This document shows, piece after piece, positions 51,437-59,553 of a stretch of 64,000 nt of DNA. Both the position numbers and the translations under genes were made by a program. The stretch's first letter is position 1; each line of letters opens with the position of its first letter. A model generated the notes under the pieces. The model was not told the origin of the DNA. It saw nothing but the letters and a program-made list of their open reading frames with translations, and made no database searches. Source of the stretch: JAGPCK01 sp964535575 (GTDB taxonomy: Bacteria; Bacteroidota; Bacteroidia; UKL13-3); assembly GCA_964535575.1 (NCBI GenBank), contig CAZHTC010000011.1:9807-73806 (forward strand). The letters are read 5' to 3'.

Positions 51437-52396
51437 TTACCGAACCACCAATCGCTGAGTTTCGTTAACGCGATTGCTTTGGATGTTGAGGTAATAGACC
51501 CCACGAGGCAATAAGCTCAAGTCAATGGCAAGTTGTTTGTTTGCGTTGGTGGCACTAAAAACTTTCTTTCCAGATATATCATAAAGGGTGCACTCCGCAT
51601 TGTTTACCTCATTGCCTAATATTATGGTAACCATGTTGTGAGCCGGATTTGGATACAAACGCATGGCATTGTCCGCGGGGATTTGTTTGGTTCCTGCTGC
51701 AAACTGAGGAACAAAGCGGTAAACGCTTCCATCCTTGGGCGTATCATCGAGCGTTTTAGGAGAAGAAATATCTGCTGCCGATACATCAGGGTTGTCAGAT
51801 TGGCCGGAAAGTTCGAGCGAATAGGTAAAACCCGTTAGGTCTGTTTTAGGTAGAAACAGGCCAATAATGGGGCCGCTTTTAGTATCATAGGCCAATGAAT
51901 CATTTACAATATTACTGCTACCCATATGTACTTCAATGGCATTATCCAACTCATACAGCCATACCTGAAAATTGACAAAAGCAGAAGGAGCATCATTAAA
52001 AAACCCGGCATTTTTGAACTCAATCTTTAATATACGGAAAAGGCTGGTGTTCTCTACCTGATAAGATACCGGAGAAAGCGAAACCGTGGTTCCTTTGCTT
52101 ACCAAATCTGCTCCAAATGCACGCAGGTAAAGCCCCGGGGTGTCGTTGTTAAAGTTAATAAATCCGCTGCCATCAGCAAATACGTTGCTGCATGTATAGC
52201 CCATAAATTTAAAAGCAAAAGGAACCGGAATCTGGAAGACCTCTTCGTCCCATATCACGGTTGTGTCAGAAACTACAACCGGACTTGTTAGATTGGCATA
52301 AGATGCAGTACTTTTGCTAAAGTTATAAGAAACCTGTGCCTCAGCATCGATCAAGCAAAGCAGGCATAAGGTGGAAATCAGAAAAAAACGTTTCAT
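51437..52396 (-). CDS. Secreted beta-rich protein with T9SS type A sorting domain
   Basis: The 319-residue product has a signal peptide (FFLISTLCLLCLIDAEAQ), about 215 residues of beta-rich sequence with no domain I recognise, and a C-terminal type IX signal (LYPNPAHNMVTIIL, YDISGKKVFS, LPRGVYYLNIQSNRVNET, ending RLVVR). It should be exported by the T9SS and anchored or released at the cell surface. It is divergent from the glycosidase-like gene, with a 144-base AT-rich gap between them. Confidence 0.85.
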   Translation of the reverse strand: MKRFFLISTLCLLCLIDAEAQVSYNFSKSTASYANLTSPVVVSDTTVIWDEEVFQIPVPFAFKFMGYTCSNVFADGSGFINFNNDTPGLYLRAFGADLVSKGTTVSLSPVSYQVENTSLFRILKIEFKNAGFFNDAPSAFVNFQVWLYELDNAIEVHMGSSNIVNDSLAYDTKSGPIIGLFLPKTDLTGFTYSLELSGQSDNPDVSAADISSPKTLDDTPKDGSVYRFVPQFAAGTKQIPADNAMRLYPNPAHNMVTIILGNEVNNAECTLYDISGKKVFSATNANKQLAIDLSLLPRGVYYLNIQSNRVNETQRLVVR

Positions 52397-52540
52397 ATCC
52401 GGACTATAATCTTAGGCAAAAGTAATTACAACGTACAATAAAATACGTAAAATATTTAAATAGGGTCCTCTATAGAAGAATTAAACTTAACTTAATAAAT
52501 AAGTAATTACTTTGAAGTAACACAAACATACCCAGAAAAA

Positions 52541-55093
52541 ATGAATCGCATACTCCTTCTGCTGGCAATTGTCTGGCTCCCTTTTAAACAATTACAGGCA
52601 CAATGCAACCCAAATGACTCGGTGCCATTTAGTGTTGACTCAACTCACCTTACCGTGTGGAACGGAACCCGATACGTACCCTTTTTTGTAAAAGGCATTA
52701 ATCTGGGTGCTGCAATACCGGGTAAGTTCCCGGGAGAACTGGAAGTTACCAAACAGCAATATGCAAACTGGATTGTAGAAATGAAGGAAGGAGGATTTAA
52801 CTGTATCCGACTTTACACTCTTCATTTTCCCCACTTTTACCAGGTGCTCGATTCCATTAACGATGCTAACCCGCAAAACCCGATGTATATTTTTCAGGGA
52901 GTATGGCTGGATGAAGATGTTCCCAATTACCATCAGGATGTGTATGAACTTACTTCTGTGTTTGATCAGGAGATAAATAATAATATTGATTGCATGCACG
53001 GCAATAAATTTATACCCCAACGCGTGGGAAAAGCGTGGGGAACCTATGCCACTGATGTATCAAAATGGGTGATGGGTTATGTAATAGGCCGTGAAGTTTT
53101 TCAGGACGAAGTGTTAAACGCCAATCTTAACCATGCAGGCACCAATTCGTTTACGGGGCCGCGTATTTCCATCAGCGCAGCTACACCCACCGAAGCGTGG
53201 GTTGCCGAGCGGCTGAATCATCTGGTTACTTACGAATATCAGTTTTATCAAACCATGAGGCCGGTAAGTTTTTCGAGCTGGCCCACCCTCGACCCGCTGG
53301 CCCACCCCGAAGAGCCCAACCGCGTAGAAGACACAGCTTGGGTAAATCTTTCCAACCTTGATATCAGCAAAGCGCCTGCAGGATATTTTGCCAGCTACCA
53401 CGCCTACCCGTATTACCCCGATTTTATGAGCAACGACCCGAAGTATGCAAATTTTACGGATGATGCTGGGCAAAACAGCTACCTGGGATATCTTACTTTT
53501 TTAAAACAGGCCTACAATAAATTTCCACTCATCATTGCCGAGTACGGAGTTCCCTCCAGCTGGGTGTCGGCTCACTTTGCCCAAAGCGGCATGCACCACG
53601 GGGGCTTTGACGAAAGGCAGCAGGGAGAAAACAATATGCGTATTTTGCGCAATATGGAAGCTGCAGGCTGCGGGGGCGGGATGACCTTTGCGTGGATTGA
53701 CGAATGGTTTAAACGCACCTGGATTGCCGACCCGCTGGATTACGATGCCGACAGCCGCATTTTGTGGCATAACCTTACTTCGGCCGAGCAAAACTTCGGA
53801 CTGGTAAGTTTTCAAAAACAAAATGCCCTGCAAAACTGGCAAAGTTTTTCTCCCGGCTCATCGGTTACCACTATTAAAGCCTCGGCCAATTATGATTTTT
53901 TTAAACTGCGACTTGATTTGGCAAATGCCCTTGGCCTCCCCGATACGCTTTGGATTGCATTCGATACCTATGCCGGTTCGCTGGGCGAATCTACACTTCC
54001 CGAAGGGCAAACCGTGAGCAACCGGGCAGAGTTTGCCCTGCGCATCACCAACTATTCGGCCGAGCTGTTTGTAACCGAAGCATATGATTTATTTGGCATA
54101 TGGCATGGCACCACCACAGCCTCGCAGGTATTTCACTCGGTGGTGAGCAACGGAGGTAAATGGAATCTGGTGCGTATACGCAACAACAGTGTGTACTCCG
54201 ATGTGCAGTATGTAGGAAACCTTCAGGTAAACAAAGGCGGATTACTGGCTTCATCAAAAGATGCGGTAACCATTTACGATGATCATATTGATATTAAACT
54301 TCCGTGGAGCTACCTGCAGTTTACCGCTCCCGATAAAATGAAAGTGTTTCATGATTATAAAAACATTGCCGGACCCAAAGACACTACCTCTGACGGAATT
54401 TCGGTAACCGTTTTTCACAACGGATTTTCCTTAACTCCTTCCACCCGTTTCAGCTGGCCATTGTGGAATACAGCCCTTGATGTGCAGGAGCAATTAAAAA
54501 CTTCGTACTACGTAATGAAAAATCAATTGCCGTTGTTCAACAGCAAAGCCAACGCCCTGTGCGACCAATACACGCTGCTCAATACACAAACACCCGCAGC
54601 AGTAAATGCAGCTAACGGAGTAATGAAAAACGATTTTGATATGGACGGCAACCTGCTCGAGGCAACCCTGGTTACTGCACCGGCTCACGGAAATCTTACC
54701 CTGAACAAAAACGGATCGTTTACCTATACAGCCGATGCCGGATATGCCGGGCCCGATTATTTTCAGTATTGCGTGTACGATGGAGTAAGCTTATCAGAGC
54801 CGGCCGATGTGTACCTTCAGGTTTCGTTTGCTGCCGGAGTGGCCACATGGCCTGCCGCCACGCAAAAAACGTTGCAGATCTATCCCAACCCCGCAGTTAC
54901 CCTGTTTACGGTAGAATGCCCGGAGACCATTACACGCGTTACTTTGTTTAACCTGAACGGAGAACAGGTAGCGGACAAACAAACCAACGAAAAGAAAACC
55001 ACAATGAGTTTGGAGGGTTTGCCTTCGGGAATTTATTTTGTTAAAGCCGATACAGAAGGACAATCCTATATAAGGCGTTTGGTGGTGAGGTAA
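52541..55093 (+). CDS. Secreted glycoside hydrolase-like protein with cadherin-like repeat and T9SS signal
   Basis: The 850-residue protein begins with a signal peptide ending LQAQ. Residues about 30-430 look like a (beta/alpha)8 glycosidase: FVKGINLGAAIPGKFPGE, GFNCIRLYTLHFPHFY, YASYHAYPYYP-like sequence and PLIIAEYGVPSSW (the likely nucleophile Glu). Residues about 690-770 form a cadherin/Big_9-like repeat (APAHGNLTLNKNGSFTYTAD, AGPDYFQYCVYDG). The end is a type IX signal (IYPNPAVTLFTVE, LPSGIYFVKAD, RLVVR). Substrate unknown. It is the last conserved-looking gene before the cassette array. Confidence 0.85.
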   Translation: MNRILLLLAIVWLPFKQLQAQCNPNDSVPFSVDSTHLTVWNGTRYVPFFVKGINLGAAIPGKFPGELEVTKQQYANWIVEMKEGGFNCIRLYTLHFPHFYQVLDSINDANPQNPMYIFQGVWLDEDVPNYHQDVYELTSVFDQEINNNIDCMHGNKFIPQRVGKAWGTYATDVSKWVMGYVIGREVFQDEVLNANLNHAGTNSFTGPRISISAATPTEAWVAERLNHLVTYEYQFYQTMRPVSFSSWPTLDPLAHPEEPNRVEDTAWVNLSNLDISKAPAGYFASYHAYPYYPDFMSNDPKYANFTDDAGQNSYLGYLTFLKQAYNKFPLIIAEYGVPSSWVSAHFAQSGMHHGGFDERQQGENNMRILRNMEAAGCGGGMTFAWIDEWFKRTWIADPLDYDADSRILWHNLTSAEQNFGLVSFQKQNALQNWQSFSPGSSVTTIKASANYDFFKLRLDLANALGLPDTLWIAFDTYAGSLGESTLPEGQTVSNRAEFALRITNYSAELFVTEAYDLFGIWHGTTTASQVFHSVVSNGGKWNLVRIRNNSVYSDVQYVGNLQVNKGGLLASSKDAVTIYDDHIDIKLPWSYLQFTAPDKMKVFHDYKNIAGPKDTTSDGISVTVFHNGFSLTPSTRFSWPLWNTALDVQEQLKTSYYVMKNQLPLFNSKANALCDQYTLLNTQTPAAVNAANGVMKNDFDMDGNLLEATLVTAPAHGNLTLNKNGSFTYTADAGYAGPDYFQYCVYDGVSLSEPADVYLQVSFAAGVATWPAATQKTLQIYPNPAVTLFTVECPETITRVTLFNLNGEQVADKQTNEKKTTMSLEGLPSGIYFVKADTEGQSYIRRLVVR

Positions 55094-55118
55094 AAATAGT
55101 TTTAAACCGGAGCTGTTG

Positions 55119-55150
55119 AGGTTGTGCAACAGCAACTCATCTCATAAGGC
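55119..55150. repeat. Probable remnant of an attC-like repeat at the array's left border
   Basis: GGTTGTGCAACAGCAACTC at 55119-55137 resembles the right parts of repeats F (GGTTGTGCAACGGCTACCC) and A, but the GTT core is not clear. It lies 25 bases after the glycosidase stop, where the run of minus-strand cassette genes begins, and may be the end of the array. Confidence 0.4.
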
Positions 55151-55154
55151 TTTT

Positions 55155-55343
55155 TTATTCTTCTTTTATAACTTCTACACTTCTTCCGAGTGTTTTAAAC
55201 CTAACCCCATTCTTTTGCAAAACCGTTATAGTAATGTGTCCTGTTTTGCTTGTCTTTATGTCTTGAACAAAGCCCGACTTACCCTTATGTGTGCCTGTAA
55301 CTACTTTACAGAAGCTACCGTCCTTTAAATTTGTTGTGGTCAT
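55155..55343 (-). CDS. Small single-KOW-domain protein
   Basis: The 62-residue protein consists of one KOW-like unit: DGSFCKVVTGTHKGKSGFVQ, then TITVLQKNGVRFKTL. KOW units bind RNA or ribosomal proteins in NusG and ribosomal proteins; a free-standing one has no assigned role. It starts at the ATG 55343 and is 15 bases downstream of the SRPBCC-type gene, so both may belong to one cassette-like unit. Its stop is next to the candidate repeat remnant. Confidence 0.75.
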   Translation of the reverse strand: MTTTNLKDGSFCKVVTGTHKGKSGFVQDIKTSKTGHITITVLQKNGVRFKTLGRSVEVIKEE

Positions 55344-55358
55344 ATTCTCTAGGTTATG

Positions 55359-55790
55359 TTATACACTAAGTCTGTCAGCATATTCCACGAATTCGCCAAA
55401 TTCAAGATTTCGTTTTAGTATTCGTAAATACATTGCCCAACAAAAATTTGAAATCCTGAAATGTTCGTTGTCTTCTTTCCAATTCGTGTGGTAAAATTGA
55501 ACTTCGGTAATATGTTGCTTACTTGTTAAACGAAAGCCGACTTTACTACCTTTCCAGTCATCATCAGAATTTTGCATGGTCAGTTCAAATTCTTTATCCA
55601 AAATGCATTTTGAAACAACCGCTGTCCAATTATAGTCTGGCTCAAAATGAAAATGGAATATTTCACCAATTGCAACTTTGCCCGAAGATGTCTTTGTCCA
55701 CCATTTGTCAAGCCCATGTGGAGTTGAAATAGCATCAAATACTTTGTCTATAGAAGCGTTTATTGGAAAGTAATGAAATATGTCTGCCAT
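55359..55790 (-). CDS. SRPBCC/AHSA1-type START-like protein
   Basis: The 143-residue protein opens ADIFHYFPINASIDKVFDAI, then TPHGLDKWWTKTSSG, GEIFHFHFEPDYNWTAVV and ITEVQFYHTNW, the pattern of AHSA1-type (Hsp90 activator-like) SRPBCC domains that bind hydrophobic ligands. The ligand is unknown. It sits immediately downstream of repeat C and ahead of the KOW gene on the minus strand. Confidence 0.85.
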   Translation of the reverse strand: MADIFHYFPINASIDKVFDAISTPHGLDKWWTKTSSGKVAIGEIFHFHFEPDYNWTAVVSKCILDKEFELTMQNSDDDWKGSKVGFRLTSKQHITEVQFYHTNWKEDNEHFRISNFCWAMYLRILKRNLEFGEFVEYADRLSV

Positions 55791-55823
55791 TGTCTTTGTT
55801 ATTTGCAGAGTCGTTTTAAAATG

Positions 55824-56090
55824 TTCTATAAGTCAGAGTCCCGCATTGGGCGGGGCAGGTGTGAAAAAACTTTGCTCAATTTCATAGTGTAAAACTTGTG
55901 AAAAGAAACAGAAAAAGCAAGCAGAAAGTGGAGGGTTGCAGTGCCAAATACAAAACCATGGGCAGTTGGTTGGCAGCATACATTAAATACATTCGGTTAT
56001 TGAAGTTACATCCCGAATGAGTCGGGACAAAAGAACTTCATTTATTTCCTGTCACAAGTTAAGAACTTGTAACGGCCGGGGTTATAGCCA
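55824..56090. repeat. attC-like repeat C
   Basis: About 260 bases; right core GTTATAGCCA at 56081-56090. The left core is degenerate (TTCTATAAGTC, where D has GGTTACAACGC). It shares AGAGTCC, ATTGGGCGGGGCAGGTGTGA and AACTTGTGAAAAGAAAC with repeat D, and a CCCGAATGAGTCGGGAC hairpin similar to D's CCCGAATGACTCGGGAC. It fills the 306-base gene-free stretch between the SRPBCC gene and the 117-residue gene. Confidence 0.75.
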
Positions 56091-56096
56091 GTTTTT

Positions 56097-56450
56097 CTAT
56101 CCGTCTATTTTGAACAATCTGTAAAACGTCAGTCCTTTGCGAGATTTGGCTACTTGTCCATTTTCTGAAAATGTCCAAACGTTATGAAACTTCTTCTTGG
56201 AGCTATTTTCCTTTAAGAATACTTTTTTACCTTTTAATGTCCAATTACCTTTAATAATAATTTTTTTGTCAGCAATAGAAAAGTCTTGGTAATAAAAAGT
56301 GTTGTCTGAATTAATAGTCAACTTTATTTGTGAAGGATCTGATGCGGAAACACCATATGTCCCGATAAACTCATTTGAGTTATTGCCAGCAAATGAAGAC
56401 AAAAAGATAATTGTCATCAATGTTGTCAGAAATTTAATTGATTTTGTCAT
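56097..56450 (-). CDS. Small secreted beta-barrel-like protein
   Basis: The 117-residue protein has a signal peptide (KFLTTLMTIIFLSSFAG) and an eight-strand-like body: GTYGVSASDPSQIKLTI, TFYYQDFSIADKKIIIKGNW and VWTFSENGQVAKSRKGL. The KGNWTLKGKKVFL segment recalls lipocalin-like/DUF small barrels, but no family is claimed. The stop is only 6 bases from the right core of repeat C, typical of genes in this array. The upstream sequence is duplicated around the assembly gap. Confidence 0.7.
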   Translation of the reverse strand: MTKSIKFLTTLMTIIFLSSFAGNNSNEFIGTYGVSASDPSQIKLTINSDNTFYYQDFSIADKKIIIKGNWTLKGKKVFLKENSSKKKFHNVWTFSENGQVAKSRKGLTFYRLFKIDG

Positions 56451-56452
56451 GT

Positions 56453-56662
56453 TGTTTTTGATTGGTTGTTATTTGTCTCAAAATTGGTTACAACGCCAGA
56501 GTCCTACNNNNNNNNNNNNNNNNNNNNNNNNNNNNNNNNNNNNNNNNNNNNNNNNNNNNNNNNNNNNNNNNNNNNNNNNNNNNNNNNNNNNNNNNNNNNN
56601 NNNNNNNTGTTTTTGATTGGTTGTTATTTGTCTCAAAATTGGTTACAACGCCAGAGTCCTAC
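56453..56662. other. Scaffold gap (100 N) with 55-base duplicated ends
   Basis: Bases 56453-56507 are identical to 56608-56662, and the 100 N lie between them (56508-56607). A run of exactly 100 N with identical 55-base ends is typical of an assembler joining two contigs that overlap by one k-mer. Collapsing the two copies gives an uninterrupted repeat D and a normal cassette order. The frames that run across the N block are not genes. Confidence 0.9.
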
Positions 56663-56814
56663 ATTGGGCGGGGCAGGTGTGAAAAAACCATTGTTCAATT
56701 TCATAGTGTAAAGCTTGTGAAAAGAAACGGAAAATGCAAGCAGAAAGTGGCGGGTTGCTGAGGTTACAACCCGAATGACTCGGGACTTAAAGAACTTGCG
56801 ACAGCCGGGCGTTT
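56640..56814. repeat. attC-like repeat D
   Basis: Left core TGGTTACAAC at 56640-56649 (a second copy lies before the N block at 56485-56494). It continues with AGAGTCCTACATTGGGCGGG, GGTGTGAAAAAACC and CTTGTGAAAAGAAACGG, shared with repeats A and C, and ends GGGACTTAAAGAACTTGCGA, shared with F. The right core is degenerate (GGGCGTTTTTA at about 56808-56818). Confidence 0.75.
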
Positions 56815-57471
56815 TTATTTCTGTCCACCGAGCCATATGTCGCCACGTTTAAATGAATAAGATTCTGTCGCCTCGCCAATTGGTTCTTTAAACTTGTGTG
56901 TCCTGTGTGGCTTCTTTAAAAGTTTGTCAAACCATTTTTTCGTTTCTTCATAATCCTGTATTGAAGCATAAATTTCAGGTTCGCCAACTTCAGTATTGGC
57001 ATAGTGGTCTTCGTCAAAACGATAGTCCCAATTCAATTTTGATAGTTTTGTTTTTAGGTTTCCATAATTATCGAGTTGAATGGTTTTATTTGTGTCTGGT
57101 TTGTGAAATGTGTTTTCATAGAAGTCAACATTGTCACCAATTGCACACACAACTTGTGATCGTGAAAAACGTGGTTCAAAAAGCCAAACTTTTAAATAAT
57201 ATGGTTGCCCCAGTTTGTCGAGTTGTTTTTGCCAGTCCTCATAAATGTCAAGCAATCCATTGAGCATTTTTTGTTTGGTCTTTCCTGTCGGTTCTGGTGT
57301 TACACTATTTGTCAATGAGAGTCCGCTCCACGGATGCACTCTGATTTTTGCATAATATCTGTCACGCTGATTTAATAAATAGTCTGTCAAGTCCAGCGAT
57401 AAATTGTCAAGTCGCCAATTGTCGATTTGCTTTTGTCTTCTGTTATGTCCTCGTATTTTTTTCTGTCTCAC
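56815..57471 (-). CDS. Conserved hypothetical basic protein
   Basis: The 218-residue protein starts at GTG 57471 with a strongly basic stretch (RQKKIRGHNRRQKQIDNW), followed by LDLTDYLLNQRDRYYAKIRV and a mixed alpha/beta body with YYLKVWLFEPRFSRSQVVCA. It ends near YSFKRGDIWLGGQK. I know of no function. It is the single gene of its cassette-like unit; its upstream end is the left core of repeat E (GTTATAGGGC in gene direction), 17 bases before the start. Confidence 0.7.
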   Translation of the reverse strand: MRQKKIRGHNRRQKQIDNWRLDNLSLDLTDYLLNQRDRYYAKIRVHPWSGLSLTNSVTPEPTGKTKQKMLNGLLDIYEDWQKQLDKLGQPYYLKVWLFEPRFSRSQVVCAIGDNVDFYENTFHKPDTNKTIQLDNYGNLKTKLSKLNWDYRFDEDHYANTEVGEPEIYASIQDYEETKKWFDKLLKKPHRTHKFKEPIGEATESYSFKRGDIWLGGQK

Positions 57472-57487
57472 GGTTGTTTTTTAAAAT

Positions 57488-57624
57488 GCCCTATAACGTT
57501 TTCGGGCTTGGCGAAGGTGGCGATTTTCAGAACAAATGTTGATGCGGAGAACTGAACTTTCTTTAACCACAAATGTGTCTGCGGAGCACTGAACCGCTTT
57601 TTTGCCAAACACCTGTTAGCGGTT
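57488..57624. repeat. attC-like repeat E
   Basis: Cores: GCCCTATAAC at 57488-57497 and GTTAGCGGTT at 57615-57624; about 125 bases between. The arms TTCGGGCTTGGCGAAGGTGG and the reverse complement of TTTTTTGCCAAACACCT pair imperfectly. The centre has CGGAGAACTGAACTTTCT and ACCACAAATGTGTCTGCGGA, shared with repeats J and K. Confidence 0.85.
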
Positions 57625-57660
57625 CGGCTTTGTTTTCTGCCTTTAAACTGAAAGGTCGTT

Positions 57661-58221
57661 TTAATAATTTATAAATTTATTTAGTTTCTTAATGATTGTG
57701 AGTGTTGAAATGCGATATTTTTCACCTTGTATCCAAAAGTCAATATAACTTACTGTCGAGCTACCTGATGATTTTCTATAACTAATAAATAAATCCTTTG
57801 AAACTGTGAAGTCGTGGTAAATTTCTTCACTCATCTTTGGTTTTTCAGCTTTAATCTTTTCTTGTAAAATTTTGTAATTGGTAATGATGTCCTTGCACTG
57901 AGTGAGGCTTAGTTCTATATATGTGATATCAGCAATAATTGTTTGGTCGCCTTTAAACTTCTGTCTTGCCATATAATATTTGTCCGCCCCTAAAACTAAT
58001 GCTTTGCTGTTTGCATATTTATAACCAGTTAATTCTAAATATGCTCCACCACCAGAAGATGTCCCTTTAAAAATAGTGTAAGTTTTTATGGTGCTAAATT
58101 CACCTTCATTGTGGTTTTCGATTTTTGTCTTAATGTACTTTTCAGTAATGTACCTTGTCTGCATACAACTTGAAAGCATAAGTGCAAGTAAAACTGTTGA
58201 TAATAGAATTGTCCTTTTCAT
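57661..58221 (-). CDS. Lipoprotein of unknown function
   Basis: The 186-residue product has a lipoprotein signal (RTILLSTVLLALMLSSC) and a mature part with TRYITEKYIKTKIENHNEGE and FDFWIQ-like beta strands (SYIDFWIQGEKYRIST). No known family is recognised. The stop is 37 bases from the right core of repeat E, and the start is 70 bases from the left core of repeat F. Its unit ends match over GTTAGCGGT at both ends in inverted orientation. Confidence 0.75.
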   Translation of the reverse strand: MKRTILLSTVLLALMLSSCMQTRYITEKYIKTKIENHNEGEFSTIKTYTIFKGTSSGGGAYLELTGYKYANSKALVLGADKYYMARQKFKGDQTIIADITYIELSLTQCKDIITNYKILQEKIKAEKPKMSEEIYHDFTVSKDLFISYRKSSGSSTVSYIDFWIQGEKYRISTLTIIKKLNKFINY

Positions 58222-58291
58222 TTTATTTTGTTTTAAATTATTTGCTTACTCTGTTCGGTTTTCAGCTTCCCCGTCTGCGGTTTTTTAAGCT

Positions 58292-58385
58292 GACCGCTAA
58301 CGTTTGGGCGCTTGGCGCAGTGGCGGGGGGACTTAAAGAACTTGCGACAACCGTGGTTGTGCAACGGCTACCCTTGTTAGCGGCT
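58292..58385. repeat. attC-like repeat F (short mosaic)
   Basis: Cores: GACCGCTAAC at 58292-58301 and GTTAGCGGCT at 58376-58385; about 75 bases between. The left arm (GCGCTTGGCGCAGTGGCGG) resembles E and I. The right part (GGGACTTAAAGAACTTGCGA, then GTGCAACGGCTACCCTTGTT) resembles D and A. The two arms do not pair with each other, so it looks recombined or deleted. Confidence 0.75.
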
Positions 58386-58403
58386 GGTTTTCTGTCCATC
58401 AAG

Positions 58404-58970
58404 TTAGCAACCACATTCTCCATAAAATGTCTTTGTAATTGTTTTACCCTTTTTGTCTGTTAGTTTAATTACCCCCGTTTTAAGCCAAGTTTCGTCACCA
58501 TTTTGTATTCCGTCTTTAGATTCAATTGTCATTTCATAGTTGTCGCTTTTGTATTTTGCTATTACGTTTAAAGAATCAATTTCTTTAAAGTCGGTCTGAG
58601 CAAACTTTGTGAGAACACCATTTACTTTTAAAAAGGAAGTCTGTGCGTAGTCATTCATATAAATGTATTCGCCTTTTTTAAATTCTGTCGAGTCGTTGGA
58701 AAAGTAGCAAGAACAGCCGTCAATTTCAGGAGGAAAAGTCGAAAAAGTATCAATAGTAAACTCATTCTCTGCTCTTGTAAAAGTGTCAACCGTCTTATTA
58801 CTGTCCAATTCGCAGACTTGTCTTTCATAGTTCCAACGTCCGCCTTTGTCTAAGCAGGAATCTATTTCAAAAAAATGAGTCATTTTTAGATAAGCAAATC
58901 CAGTCAACGCCAATAGCGTTAACGTGATGAGTAATTTAACTGTCTTGGGTGTCATTTTAAGCTTGGCCAT
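58404..58970 (-). CDS. Membrane-anchored cysteine-containing protein of unknown function
   Basis: The 188-residue protein has one N-terminal membrane segment (VKLLITLTLLALTGFAYLK) and then a probably exported domain with paired cysteines (CLDKGGRWNYERQVCE, GCSCYF, ending GECGC). The initiator ATG at 58968-58970 lies inside the repeat G core (TGGCCATAAC); another ATG five codons later is possible. I do not know a function. Confidence 0.75.
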   Translation of the reverse strand: MAKLKMTPKTVKLLITLTLLALTGFAYLKMTHFFEIDSCLDKGGRWNYERQVCELDSNKTVDTFTRAENEFTIDTFSTFPPEIDGCSCYFSNDSTEFKKGEYIYMNDYAQTSFLKVNGVLTKFAQTDFKEIDSLNVIAKYKSDNYEMTIESKDGIQNGDETWLKTGVIKLTDKKGKTITKTFYGECGC

Positions 58971-59101
58971 AACGTTTGGCAGCTACAAGAAGTTGGCGAT
59001 TTCGGAGACGAAAACTGTCAGCCCAGCACAAAAGCTGATGCGAGGTAGAATGTTCAATTAAGCACATCACCCGCCATTGTGCCAAACGACTGTTAGCGGT
59101 T
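58964..59101. repeat. attC-like repeat G
   Basis: Cores: TGGCCATAAC at 58964-58973 and GTTAGCGGT(T) at 59092-59101; about 118 bases between. GTTTGGCAGC on the left and GTGCCAAACGAC on the right are the inner pairing arms. The centre differs from the E/J/K group. Confidence 0.75.
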
Positions 59102-59187
59102 CGTTGTTTTTTCTCCGTCATACCTCACGAGTCAATAATTGTCTTTCTACTGCTCTTTTACCTGTCGAATACAACTGCCGAAATGCT

Positions 59188-59367
59188 TTAATTTTTGTTT
59201 TTTAATTTTATAAGAATTTGAGTTAATAACACTCCTGCCAAGGCTCCTATGGCTAAGATTGATAGAAACTCAACGGTCCTAATGCTTCCATCAGAAATAA
59301 TTCTAAAATAATTTCCTATTGAAACTATTAAAAGAATTGCGGTAATTACGATTACTCTATTTTTCAT
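59188..59367 (-). CDS. 59-residue two-span membrane protein
   Basis: An ATG at 59367 opens a 59-codon frame: KNRVIVITAILLIVSIGNYF, a short polar loop (RIISDGSIRTVE), LSILAIGALAGVLLTQILIK and a basic tail. Two hydrophobic segments and a basic end follow the positive-inside rule. It lies 186 bases downstream of the acetyltransferase gene and before repeat G, and seems to share a unit with it. The intervening 59368-59553 is AT-rich and shows no gene or repeat. No family is recognised. Confidence 0.6.
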   Translation of the reverse strand: MKNRVIVITAILLIVSIGNYFRIISDGSIRTVEFLSILAIGALAGVLLTQILIKLKNKN

Positions 59368-59553
59368 TTTTGTTTAGTTTTATTTCCCTACTCGTTTGGC
59401 TTTTCGGTGTCGCCTCTTTTTTTTTAAGTTGTCGTTAATCTCCACTGTGCTTTTTTTTGTAACCCCAATCGTTGTCTGCTACGTTAAAAAATTGCCTGTA
59501 TGATAATTGTTATGCTGTTTGTTAATAAAAAACGTAAGTTGCTTGTTGTTTTG

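Noticed and set aside
56299..56761. Frames running across the N block
   Set aside because: They consist mainly of undefined residues and of the duplicated repeat sequence.
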